In this document: one piece after another, positions 13,700-20,596 of the stretch | Layout: each line of letters begins with the position of its first letter | Numbering within the stretch: position 1 is the first letter of the stretch | Assembly: GCA_036490955.1 (NCBI GenBank) | Contig: DASXCX010000324.1 | Span: forward strand, 1-20,596 | Source of the DNA: CAIKMD01 sp036490955 | GTDB lineage: Bacteria > Pseudomonadota > Alphaproteobacteria > ATCC43930 > CGMCC-115725 | Length of the DNA: 20,596 nucleotides | Direction: 5' to 3' | Program-made: the position numbers and the translations under genes | Notes under the pieces: model-generated | Databases searched by the model: none | The model's input: only the letters and a program-made list of their open reading frames with translations | What the model was told of the DNA's origin: nothing

Positions 13700-14356
13700 T
13701 CAACGCTTGCGCGCGACCATGTCGATCAAGGCGCACATGCCGCCGCGCTGCTGCATGCCCTCGGGCTGCTCGCGGTCGTATTCGGCGAGATGCAGAATTT
13801 CGCATTCGGCGAACGCGGCACGCAGCAGCTCCGCCGTGTACATGTTCTCGACGAAGGGTGGCCCGCCCGTGCCGTAACCGATCTGCTCCGGGCGATAGCC
13901 CTGGATCATGACAAGCCCGCCGGGTTTCAGCACGTCCTTCATTTGCCGGAAGATGCCATCGCGCCATGCCGGCCCGGCGAACTGAAATAGAATTCCGACG
14001 ACCAGATCGAAGCGCGGCGCGCCCCAATCCCAACTCTCGAGGTCCGCACAGACCGTCTCGATCGTCACGCCGAAGCGTTTCGCAAGCTGCTGCGATTTCG
14101 CGATGCCCTTGGGCGAGAGATCGACGGCGGTGACTTTGAGGCCTTGCCGCGCCAGCCAGACGCCGTTGCGTCCCTCGCCATCGGCGATGGCGAGCGCGGT
14201 CATGCCCGGCTTCAAACGATGCGCCTGATCCTTAAGGAACGGCGTCGGCTCCGTGCCGAACCAATAATCCGCGCGGTCGAACCGCTCGTTCCATTGCGCG
14301 AGCTCGCGATCTTTCGGGCGTAACGGGATCGGCGGCGTCGAGGCGGCGGGCGGCAT
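13700..14356 (-). CDS. Class I SAM-dependent methyltransferase
   Basis: 218 residues. N-terminal YWFGTEPTPFLKDQAHRL precedes motif I, ALAIADGEGRN (about 54-64), which binds S-adenosylmethionine. The acidic end of strand 2 is VTAVDLSPKG (Asp79), and a motif III-like DVLKPGGLVMIQGY follows. It resembles the TehB/small-molecule methyltransferase type found in many proteobacteria. The substrate is not evident; tellurite and thiol compounds are precedents in the family but are not shown here. Cytoplasmic. ATG 14356 is the only reasonable start; its ribosome-binding site is weak. It lies 48 bp after an exported-protein gene on the same strand and may share its transcript. Confidence 0.87.
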   Translation of the reverse strand: MPPAASTPPIPLRPKDRELAQWNERFDRADYWFGTEPTPFLKDQAHRLKPGMTALAIADGEGRNGVWLARQGLKVTAVDLSPKGIAKSQQLAKRFGVTIETVCADLESWDWGAPRFDLVVGILFQFAGPAWRDGIFRQMKDVLKPGGLVMIQGYRPEQIGYGTGGPPFVENMYTAELLRAAFAECEILHLAEYDREQPEGMQQRGGMCALIDMVARKR

Positions 14357-14404
14357 GGCGATAGGATCGCCCAGATCCGGCCCCGGTTCAATGGGGCGAG
14401 CGGC

Positions 14405-15013
14405 CTAGCGGATGCTCGGTATGAGGCTTGCCAGCGTCACGCCTTCATTGGCGAGATCGAGCACCTGCTGGCGTTGATGAGAATCAAGATCGCGCTCGAA
14501 GATCAACCGCTGGTTCTCGCGCGCATTCGGCAATGCGCCGTCGCCGGCGGCACCATAGAGGAGAAACGCCTCGACCGGATCGCGCAGCATGCCGATCGCG
14601 TTGAGGCTGCACCAAGCGAGCAATTCGATCGCGCGCGCATTTCCTTCGTGTGCCGCTTGCGTGAGCCAGACGATGTCGTTGCTGCTGGGGCGGCGTGCCT
14701 GGACGCGTGCCGCGACGGCGGTCAGCCGATCGACCGGGCGCGTCTCGACCGCGGCAGGCGCGGCACCGGCCGCGGCACTCGGCGCGGCCGCTGCGGCCGG
14801 CGGCGCCTCGTCGGACGCAGACGCGGCCGCGTCGGCAACCGCCGGCGGCGGGGCTTGTGGCAAGACGACCGATTGCGCATCACCGCAGACTGCGGCACCG
14901 CTTTCGAGACATTGGAAGCGGCCGCTCAGGCTAAAGAATTCGGCCTGCGCGGTCGACAACGCGGCGAGAAAAAAGGCTGCGGCAAGAGCGCCGGTGACGA
15001 AGGAAGATTTCAT
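14405..15013 (-). CDS. Exported Ala-rich protein with Sel1-like segment
   Basis: 202 residues. A Sec signal peptide (MKSSFVTGAL then a hydrophobic run) ends with STAQA at residue 24. The mature protein has two cysteines close together (FQCLESGAAVCGD, Cys35 and Cys43) that could form a disulfide. A disordered Ala/Pro-rich linker (about 54-92) follows, then a helical region. In that region WLTQAAHEGNARAIELLAW and AFLLYGAAGDGALPNA look like degenerate Sel1/TPR-type helical repeats. It is probably periplasmic, possibly a scaffold. I do not recognise a specific family. ATG 15013 is chosen because it opens the signal peptide and has GCGGGG just upstream. It is divergent from the membrane-protein gene at 15253. 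Confidence 0.7.
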   Translation of the reverse strand: MKSSFVTGALAAAFFLAALSTAQAEFFSLSGRFQCLESGAAVCGDAQSVVLPQAPPPAVADAAASASDEAPPAAAAAPSAAAGAAPAAVETRPVDRLTAVAARVQARRPSSNDIVWLTQAAHEGNARAIELLAWCSLNAIGMLRDPVEAFLLYGAAGDGALPNARENQRLIFERDLDSHQRQQVLDLANEGVTLASLIPSIR

Positions 15014-15252
15014 TGCCCCGCTTGCCGCAAATGCCGTGCCAGGGGAAATCATTCGGGAAAACCTCGATTTTTAAGCGAAAAAGGATGAAACCGGCAAATC
15101 TTGCCGGGAATTACATACTGGCACGGCTGAAAATTGCCGGCTCAGCCGTTATTGCTTGCGGCACAGTTTCGCGCCCGGGCCGGTCCCGCGCTTTTGCAGC
15201 AACTCTGCCACAAAGCTGCCCGCTTTCTTCGTAGGCTTGAGGAATGGACGCG
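15014..15252. promoter_or_regulatory. Divergent promoter region with two inverted repeats
   Basis: 239 bp between divergent starts. CCGGCAA-ATC-TTGCCGG (15091-15107) is a perfect 7-bp-arm palindrome, and ACGGCTGA (15123-15130) pairs exactly with TCAGCCGT (15142-15149). The two lie 15 bp apart and could be operators controlling either gene. A 49-codon ORF at 15085-15234 covers the same bases but looks like chance. Confidence 0.4.
15237..15243 (+). promoter_or_regulatory. Ribosome-binding site deciding between two ATGs
   Basis: TTGAGGA abuts ATG 15244 with no spacer, but is 9 nt from the in-frame ATG 15253. The latter spacing is functional, so 15253 is the likely start. Confidence 0.6.
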
Positions 15253-16137
15253 ATGCGATGGCTCCTCTCGATCGGCACCGGCGCGGCAATCGGCATTGCC
15301 GCGGCGTTCGCCCTTGAGTTGAGCTTCCGATTGATGCGCGGGCCGGCCGCGGCCACCGAGCCGGCGATGCCCCGTCTGCCGCTGGTCGCGCGGCCCTGGC
15401 CGCTACGCATCGCCGTCGTGCTTTTCGCGACTGCCTTCTACACCATCGTCGGTTATCAGCATCGGCCGCTGCCGCCAGCCGCGCCCGAAAGCGTGGCGAA
15501 CGATGCGGCCGCCGCAGCCACGCCGCAAGCCGAAACCGAGCCGGCGACGCTGAGCATCGGCGGCGTGACGCTGACGTTCGCGCCGCCATCGGGCAATTGT
15601 CTCTATCCCGCGCCGCTGCTCGAAGCCGTGCGCGTGCAGCAGGCCAAACTCAACCAGGACAACGCCATCGACACGGCTTTCGCCGATTGCGCTCAGTTGC
15701 GCGACACCGTCGCCAATCAATCACGCATCCGCGATTTCGGCCTGCTGATGACGCCGAGGGTCGATCTCGACCAGCGCGTCGACCGCGCGATGATCGATCA
15801 AATAGCGGGCACAATGCCGGATCAGACGAGCGTCAAGGCGACGCTCGACCAGCGACTCGTCGCGGCCGAGAGCAAGCTCGCGTTGCAAAGCTTCTCCGCG
15901 CTGGGCGCGATCGACCGCGACCCGCAAGCGATCTACTTCGCTTATCTGTCCAAAGCGCAAGGCGCCGACGGCGCTTTCAGCCAGGCTTGCGTCATGGCCA
16001 TGACCGCGATCAACGGCCGACTTGTTTCCTATTATGTTTACAGCGACTATGACAGGGATCCGCGGCCGGTGATTTTTGGCCTCCTGGCAAAGGTTAAGGC
16101 CGGGGTCAGCGACTTCGCCCATCGTAACGGGGCGTAA
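15253..16137 (+). CDS. Inner-membrane protein of unknown function, two transmembrane segments
   Basis: 294 residues. TM1 is about 3-22 (the segment after MRWLLSIGTG) and TM2 about 51-68 (LRIAVVLFATAFYTIVGY), separated by a short Pro-rich loop. After an Ala/Pro-rich linker, residues about 95-290 form a soluble, mostly helical domain containing GNCLYPAPLLEA and FADCAQL, plus a late SQACVMAM; the three Cys suggest an oxidising compartment. No family was recognised. With both termini on the same side, the large domain is either periplasmic or cytoplasmic depending on orientation. The nearby disulfide-type cysteines favour periplasmic, which is inference. The next gene starts 27 nt downstream on the same strand, so the two form a pair. 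Confidence 0.7.
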   Translation: MRWLLSIGTGAAIGIAAAFALELSFRLMRGPAAATEPAMPRLPLVARPWPLRIAVVLFATAFYTIVGYQHRPLPPAAPESVANDAAAAATPQAETEPATLSIGGVTLTFAPPSGNCLYPAPLLEAVRVQQAKLNQDNAIDTAFADCAQLRDTVANQSRIRDFGLLMTPRVDLDQRVDRAMIDQIAGTMPDQTSVKATLDQRLVAAESKLALQSFSALGAIDRDPQAIYFAYLSKAQGADGAFSQACVMAMTAINGRLVSYYVYSDYDRDPRPVIFGLLAKVKAGVSDFAHRNGA

Positions 16138-16164
16138 AGCATCGCACGAGTAAGGAATAGGGCT

Positions 16165-17526
16165 ATGTCAATTTCCCACAATCGCTTCGGCCGCCGCACG
16201 GCCCAGCAGAGCGACGATCCGCGCACCGAGCCGGTGCTGTCCTTCAATCCCAAGCGCCCCGCCGCGCGCGGCGGGCAAGGCGAGCCGGCACCGGCGGTCA
16301 GCCCCAAGCTGCAAAGCGGGCTGCGCGTCGACCGCGAGGACGCGAAAACCTTCGGCATCTCTTTTGGAGATGACGGGCCCTCGATCGAGCGCCACGACGA
16401 TTTCGATCCGCAGGCGCGCCGCGACAAGGCGCTCGATCAGCGCGTCCCCGAATCGGAGCGGCCGCTCTACCACCACCTCTTCGACGAGCAGGAGAAGCGC
16501 GGTCGCGGCTTCGGTTGGATCGCCGCGCTCGGCTCGGTGGCGATCGTCGCCATCGGTGCCGGCTACGCCTGGCACAATTTCATGGAGCGTCCCGCGCCGG
16601 GCAATCTGCTCGCCCCGCCCGGCTTCGCGTCACGCGGCAATACCGGCTACACGACGCCGCAGCAACCGACGACCGGGACCGATCAAGGAGCGGATACGGC
16701 ATCATCGACGGGGTCGACCGGATTGACCGCCTCGCCGTCTACCGCGACGCCGCCCGCGGCAGCTAATCAGCCCCCAACGAAAGACATCGCCGCGGTGCCC
16801 GAGCCGAAAAGCCTTCCGGCCGAACCGCCGCCGCCGCCCAAGAAGACGATATCGGAAGCGGCGGCAAATCCCAGCAGTCTCGGCCCCGCAGCTAATCCCG
16901 CGGCGCCGCCGGCAGCGAAGGAGCAGCCCGCCGCCGCACCAGCGCCGGTTCTGACGCCGCCGGCACCGAAGCATGAGGCGGCAAAGCCCGACATTTCGAA
17001 GCCGCGCAAGGAAGCCTCGATCACGCCGCCTATACCGGCGCCCGCTCCCACGCGTCAAAACGCGGCGCCGCAAGAGACGCCGCCGCCCGCCCTCACCCAG
17101 CCGGCCGCTGCCCCCGCCGTGGCGCCGCCACCGCGGTCACGCCGAGCGCAAGCGACGGAGCAACCGCAACAGCTCACGCGCGACGCGCCGGCTGCTTCTG
17201 CGCCGGCACAGCAACAGCGTCAGGCGCAGCAACAGCAGCAACCCGACAATCTGGGACCGCCGCCTGCCGCACCCGACACGGTGACGGTCGACGGGGTCAA
17301 TTATGTGAATGGCCAGGAGCCGCATACGCTCGGCACGGTGGTCGGCGCGCCGCAAGCCGCGAGCGCCGATGGCGGCATGCCGCCGTCGGCCTCGCCCATG
17401 CCGCAACAAGCGGCATCGACGGCACGGCCCTACATGCCGGCGGATCACGATGGCGGCGCGCCGCTGCCCAACGACGTGATTATCCTGCCAAGCGGGCAGA
17501 TGGCCGTCCCCGACAGCCAGCGTTAG
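16165..17526 (+). CDS. Bitopic Pro/Ala-rich membrane protein of unknown function
   Basis: 453 residues. A charged N-terminal cytoplasmic part (about 1-112) leads to a single TM helix (about 116-135, GWIAALGSVAIVAIGAGYAW). Then comes a very long disordered Pro/Ala/Gln-rich stretch (about 140-370), and a short ordered tail with VTVDGVNYVNGQEPHTLGTVVG and NDVIILPSGQMAVP. The layout (N-in, one TM, long proline-rich periplasmic reach) recalls TonB- or cell-envelope-spanning proteins, but no TonB C-terminal domain, SPOR or peptidoglycan-binding motif is visible. It lies 27 nt after the two-TM protein gene, so they may work together in the envelope. It converges on the SDR gene with a 3-nt gap. ATG 16165 has a GGAATAGGG stretch upstream. 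Confidence 0.72.
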   Translation: MSISHNRFGRRTAQQSDDPRTEPVLSFNPKRPAARGGQGEPAPAVSPKLQSGLRVDREDAKTFGISFGDDGPSIERHDDFDPQARRDKALDQRVPESERPLYHHLFDEQEKRGRGFGWIAALGSVAIVAIGAGYAWHNFMERPAPGNLLAPPGFASRGNTGYTTPQQPTTGTDQGADTASSTGSTGLTASPSTATPPAAANQPPTKDIAAVPEPKSLPAEPPPPPKKTISEAAANPSSLGPAANPAAPPAAKEQPAAAPAPVLTPPAPKHEAAKPDISKPRKEASITPPIPAPAPTRQNAAPQETPPPALTQPAAAPAVAPPPRSRRAQATEQPQQLTRDAPAASAPAQQQRQAQQQQQPDNLGPPPAAPDTVTVDGVNYVNGQEPHTLGTVVGAPQAASADGGMPPSASPMPQQAASTARPYMPADHDGGAPLPNDVIILPSGQMAVPDSQR

Positions 17527-17529
17527 CGA

Positions 17530-18336
17530 TTAGACGATCGCGGCGTCCCAGCCGCCGTCATGGGCAATCACCTGGCCCGTGACGTAATGCGATGAATCGC
17601 TCGCGAGATAAACGGCGAGACCGACGAGATCGTCGGGCACGCCGCGGTGTTTCATCGGGATGCGCTCGCGCAGCGCTTTCTCGAATTGCTCCATCTGCTC
17701 CGGCGTCGAGACGGCGCGCCGCTCCGCTGCGAGTGCCGTGCCGCCATGCCAGCCCGGCGCGATCGCGTTGACGCGGATCTTCTCTTTCGCATATTCCGCC
17801 GCGACCTGGCGCGTGAAGCCGATAATTCCGGCTTTTGCCGTCGAATAATTCACCTGCAGCGAGACGAAGCCGGGGTAGTAGCCCCGTAGCGCCGCGACCG
17901 AGGCGATGTTGATGATCGAGCCCGGACCCGGCAGCATCAATTGCAGTGCTTTGCGCGTCGTCAGGAACACGCCGCGCAGATTGATCGCCATCAGCCGATC
18001 CCAATCGTCGACGCTGAATTCATGGGTGCGGCCGCTCGCTGTTGCGATGCCGGCATTGTTGATCAGGATATCGACGCGGCCGTAGCGGTCCTTGATCCTG
18101 CTCCAAAGCGCATCGACCGAGCCCTCATCCGCGACGTCGTTATGCATCGCCTCGGCTTGAAGCCGCGACTGCTTGGCGAGCGAGGCGGTTTCCTCCGCCC
18201 CCTCGAGATTGCGGTCGGCGCAGACGACGGTCGCGCCGAAGGCCGCGAGGCCGAGCGCGAAGGAGCGGCCGAGGCCGTTGCCCGCACCGGTCACGACGGC
18301 GAGCCTCTTGTCGAGGCGGAAAAGATTGTCGAACAT
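17530..18336 (-). CDS. Short-chain dehydrogenase/reductase (SDR)
   Basis: 268 residues, a classical SDR. The cofactor-binding motif is TGAGNGLG (16-23). NNAG is at 93-96, and the catalytic residues are Asn119, Ser146 (NIASVAAL), Tyr164 and Lys168 (YSTAK). Asp41 after strand 2 (CADRN) favours NAD(H) over NADP(H). The C-terminal DGGWDA is usual for the family. It probably oxidises or reduces an alcohol/ketone in the catabolic unit with the FAD monooxygenase upstream. ATG 18336 is preferred (GAGAGGC about 6 nt upstream); GTG 18354, overlapping the preceding gene by 8 nt, is an alternative. It is the third gene of an operon, 10 nt after the NMT1-like gene. Confidence 0.92.
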   Translation of the reverse strand: MFDNLFRLDKRLAVVTGAGNGLGRSFALGLAAFGATVVCADRNLEGAEETASLAKQSRLQAEAMHNDVADEGSVDALWSRIKDRYGRVDILINNAGIATASGRTHEFSVDDWDRLMAINLRGVFLTTRKALQLMLPGPGSIINIASVAALRGYYPGFVSLQVNYSTAKAGIIGFTRQVAAEYAKEKIRVNAIAPGWHGGTALAAERRAVSTPEQMEQFEKALRERIPMKHRGVPDDLVGLAVYLASDSSHYVTGQVIAHDGGWDAAIV

Positions 18337-18346
18337 CGCCTGCCTC

Positions 18347-19279
18347 TCAGCCACGCCACAGCGGCGCGAATTGCGTCGCGACGACTTCTTCGTAAGCGGG
18401 ATTGCCCTCGAGGATGCCGAGATCGCGCGCGAATTGATTCATGCCGGTGACGAAATCGCGGCCGATGCCGGCGTCGTAATAAGGCGCATCGCGGCGGATG
18501 AGCTCGGCGATCAGCGCCCCCTCCGACGGCGGAAAGAGCATCGTGCCGGCTTTGGCCGCGAGCGCCGGATCGGCGACGAGCGCGCGCTGCGTCTTGACGA
18601 TGGCGCGGACGACGGCGGCCGCCGTCGCGGGCTCGCGCGCGATGACTTCATCGCGCGTCGCGATGGATGCCATGGTGTAGTTGAAGCACGGCTTTGGCCC
18701 GTCGCCGCGCCGCACGTCGAGCACCACCGTGCCGATACCGCGCGTCACCGCGACTTCCGCGCCCATGCCGTTGGCCCAGAAACCGTCGATCGCGCCCTCT
18801 TCCAGAGCCTTCGCCGCGGTCAAACCGAAATTCACCGTCGGGCTGCTGCCCGCCGCCGCGCCCGGCACCGGCGCGATCTTGATGTCGTCGCGCGCAAGGT
18901 CGTAGCCGGCTGTGATCAGCAGCCGCTGCAGGCCCATATCGACCCAGGGTGCGGCGCCGATGCGCTTGCCCTTGACAACATCGAGCGCACGGCGTTGCGC
19001 GTTGAAGCGGCGATGCATCACGAGAAACCAATACATGCCCTGCGCCTGGGCGCAGAGCAGCTTGACTCCCTTCCATTCCGGAAAAGCCGCGAGTGCCGAA
19101 TGCGCCGAGCCGGCGACGAAATCGACCTTGCCGTCGCGCAGATCCCGATAGGCGCGATCGACCGGGAAGACGAGCTCGTGCACGAGATCGAGCCCTTCCG
19201 CCCTGAAGAAGCCGAGCGCCGAGGCAGCGGCCGCGGGAAAGTAGGAATTCGAGACGAGATCGGGCAGCGCGATTTTCAT
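18347..19279 (-). CDS. NMT1/SsuA-like binding-fold protein without a signal peptide
   Basis: 310 residues starting MKIALPDLVSNSYFPAA, that is, directly at the first strand of the periplasmic-binding fold. The start at 19279 overlaps the upstream stop (ATGA), so there is no room for a signal peptide within the transcript unless the frame is longer. Family features include ALGFFRAEGLDL, RDLRDGKVDFVAGS (ligand-site segment), VVKGKRIGAAPW (crossover) and ALEEGAIDGFWANG. ABC binding proteins of this family are normally periplasmic; here the protein should be cytoplasmic. No permease or ATPase is nearby. Sandwiched between a monooxygenase and a dehydrogenase, it may be an enzyme, substrate carrier or sensor derived from the fold. 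Confidence 0.85.
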   Translation of the reverse strand: MKIALPDLVSNSYFPAAAASALGFFRAEGLDLVHELVFPVDRAYRDLRDGKVDFVAGSAHSALAAFPEWKGVKLLCAQAQGMYWFLVMHRRFNAQRRALDVVKGKRIGAAPWVDMGLQRLLITAGYDLARDDIKIAPVPGAAAGSSPTVNFGLTAAKALEEGAIDGFWANGMGAEVAVTRGIGTVVLDVRRGDGPKPCFNYTMASIATRDEVIAREPATAAAVVRAIVKTQRALVADPALAAKAGTMLFPPSEGALIAELIRRDAPYYDAGIGRDFVTGMNQFARDLGILEGNPAYEEVVATQFAPLWRG

Positions 19280-20511
19280 GCCGGCACGTCCTCCAACGTC
19301 AATGAGTCGGCACGGCGCTGGCTCTCGATCATCGAGGAGCGCAGCAGGAATTGCCGCGCCCGCGCCGGGTCGTCGGCGATGCGCTTGAGTTCGTCGAGAT
19401 TACGCCGCCTCGTCTCGGCATCGCGCGCCTCCAAGCGCTGCTTGTTCGCGATCGATTGCTGCTGCACGAATTCGCTCATCACCGTGCGGCGCTGCCAATC
19501 GTAGAGATCGAGGAGCCGCTCGTCCTCCCCGCCCGCGATCACGCGAACGAGCTTCTCGGCAAGATTGGCGGCATCCTGCAGCCCGCCATTGAGACCCATG
19601 CCGCCGATCGGATTGTTGACATGCGCCGCATCGCCGGCGAGCAGCGCGCGGCCTTGGCGGAAGCGCGCGGCGACGCGCTGATGCGTGACATAGAGATTGC
19701 GGTGAACGATCTCGTAGGGCTGCGGCGCGGGAAAGAATTTCTGCAACCGCGCCTGCACGGCCTCATCGCTCATCAGCGCAGCGTCGCTCGCGGCGGGATC
19801 GGTCGGATAGACCGTGCGCCAGAGGCCGGGCGGCCCGTTCGCCGAGACCTTGAAGCAATTGCACCATTCGTCCGGATCGGCGAAATAGCTGCGCGGGCAG
19901 TAGCCGCGCTCGGCCTCGAAATCGAACGGTGTCGTCAGGACGATGAAGCGCTCGGGCCAGGTGAAGCCCTCGAATTCGATGCCGCAGGCCTTGCGCACGA
20001 CGCTGCGCCCGCCATCGGCGCCGATAAGATAAGCGCCGCGATGGATCGCCGCTTTCCCGGCGCTTTCAACCTTCACGTCGATGCCGCCGGAATCTTGCAT
20101 GACGGCGACGACGCGATGGCCCGACATCACCTCGACATTGGGCAGCGCACGAAGCCGCTCCAGTATGAGCTGCGCGGTTTTGAACTGCTCGCATTGGATG
20201 ACGAGCGGCTGGCTCGTGTCCTGGGCAAGCAGCGCATGATCGAACTCCGCCACCTTCTCGCCGCTCGGCCGGTCCCAGAATTGGAAGATCGGACAGACGA
20301 GCCCGACACGCGCCATATCGTCGACCAGCCCCGCTTGCGCCAGAACCTCGAGTGTCGCCGGGTGAGTCGTGGCGGCGCGCGGATCCTCCTGCGGCGCCGT
20401 GTTCTCGTCGAAAAGACGAATGGCCAGCCCCGCGCGCCCGAGCAACAGGGCCGCGAATAGCCCGACGGGACCGCCGCCGGCAATGAGGATCCGTTGACGG
20501 TCCACGCTCAT
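19276..20511 (-). CDS. FAD-dependent monooxygenase (aromatic hydroxylase type)
   Basis: 411 residues, group A flavoprotein monooxygenase. The FAD-binding GxGxxG is AGGGPVG (11-17), with an acidic residue at the end of strand 2 (FDEN). The DG motif is IGADGGRS (Asp166-Gly167), and the GD motif is LAGDAAHVNNPIGGMGLN (Gly293-Asp294), followed by GLQDAANL. It should hydroxylate an aromatic or related ring using NAD(P)H and O2 in the cytoplasm. It is shorter than MhpA-type enzymes and lacks their C-terminal thioredoxin-like domain. ATG 20511 is chosen because the FAD motif follows at the usual distance and AAAGG lies 9 nt upstream. It is the first gene of the operon with the NMT1-like and SDR genes; the promoter probably lies in 20512-20596, where I see no clear hexamers. 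Confidence 0.92.
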   Translation of the reverse strand: MSVDRQRILIAGGGPVGLFAALLLGRAGLAIRLFDENTAPQEDPRAATTHPATLEVLAQAGLVDDMARVGLVCPIFQFWDRPSGEKVAEFDHALLAQDTSQPLVIQCEQFKTAQLILERLRALPNVEVMSGHRVVAVMQDSGGIDVKVESAGKAAIHRGAYLIGADGGRSVVRKACGIEFEGFTWPERFIVLTTPFDFEAERGYCPRSYFADPDEWCNCFKVSANGPPGLWRTVYPTDPAASDAALMSDEAVQARLQKFFPAPQPYEIVHRNLYVTHQRVAARFRQGRALLAGDAAHVNNPIGGMGLNGGLQDAANLAEKLVRVIAGGEDERLLDLYDWQRRTVMSEFVQQQSIANKQRLEARDAETRRRNLDELKRIADDPARARQFLLRSSMIESQRRADSLTLEDVPA

Positions 20512-20596
20512 ACTGATCAACCTTTCAGAAATTTCATCTTCTAAAGCCACGCTCTCGCCACGGCTGAGGCAGCGCGTGGATGGGAATGATAAGCCT

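Noticed and set aside
15085..15234. 49-codon ORF beginning MKPANLAGN in the divergent region
   Set aside because: The purine run abuts the ATG with no spacer, and the ORF overlaps inverted repeats; the peptide has no recognisable feature.
16702..17448. Arg-rich open frames in all phases over the Pro/Ala-rich region, and a possible CRISPR or tandem DNA repeat there
   Set aside because: The CCG/GCG-rich codons for Pro and Ala create long shadow frames; no regular repeat-spacer pattern exists.
18173..19504. 443-codon plus-strand open frame opposite the SDR and NMT1-like genes
   Set aside because: It crosses three real minus-strand genes and has Arg/Ala/Asp-rich shadow composition.

Overview
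The window is GC-rich chromosomal DNA with the look of an alphaproteobacterium of the Rhizobiales/Rhodospirillales kind. This is an inference from base composition, gene families (TAXI and NMT1-type binding proteins, a Tat-exported amidohydrolase, VCA0849-type type I secretion modules) and a REP-like intergenic repeat; no rRNA or tRNA gene is present to fix the taxonomy. I recognise 17 protein genes: 16 complete and one cut by the left edge. There is no CRISPR array, insertion sequence or phage gene.

Left part (1-4849): a truncated exported protein of unknown function and a two-domain VOC (glyoxalase-fold) protein, both on the minus strand. The VOC reading frame runs through a perfect 15-bp hairpin before ending in a GTGA overlap with the next start. 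Then come a TAXI-type binding protein without a signal peptide, a REP-like repeat, a divergent MFS transporter, and a convergent NMT1/SsuA-like ABC binding protein with a normal signal peptide. No permease or ATPase partner is in the window for either binding protein.

Middle (4850-10560): a 353-bp gene-free stretch (promoter territory plus a possible 39-codon ORF) leads to the most unusual gene, an 800-residue-class protein with a TTG start. It has seven GloVer-type repeats, probably a seven-bladed beta-propeller, followed by three tandem copies of a type I secretion target module. Next are a Tat-exported metal-dependent amidohydrolase (plus strand) and, facing it, a cupin plus an acetoacetate-decarboxylase-family enzyme behind a good sigma70-like promoter.

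Right part (10162-20596): a large hybrid histidine kinase (sensor, PAS, HisKA, HATPase, REC, Hpt) with a downstream single-domain receiver makes a self-contained phosphorelay with no DNA-binding output. A SAM methyltransferase and an exported Ala-rich protein follow on the minus strand. Divergent from these are two unknown membrane proteins, the second a Pro/Ala-rich bitopic protein. The right end is a tight three-gene operon: FAD monooxygenase, a signal-less NMT1-like binding protein (ATGA overlap) and an SDR dehydrogenase, which reads as a small catabolic unit.

The genome is compact. Three tail-to-tail gene pairs are separated by only 2, 10 and 3 nt. Positions and motifs were read by eye; family assignments rest on recognisable motifs and no database search was run.
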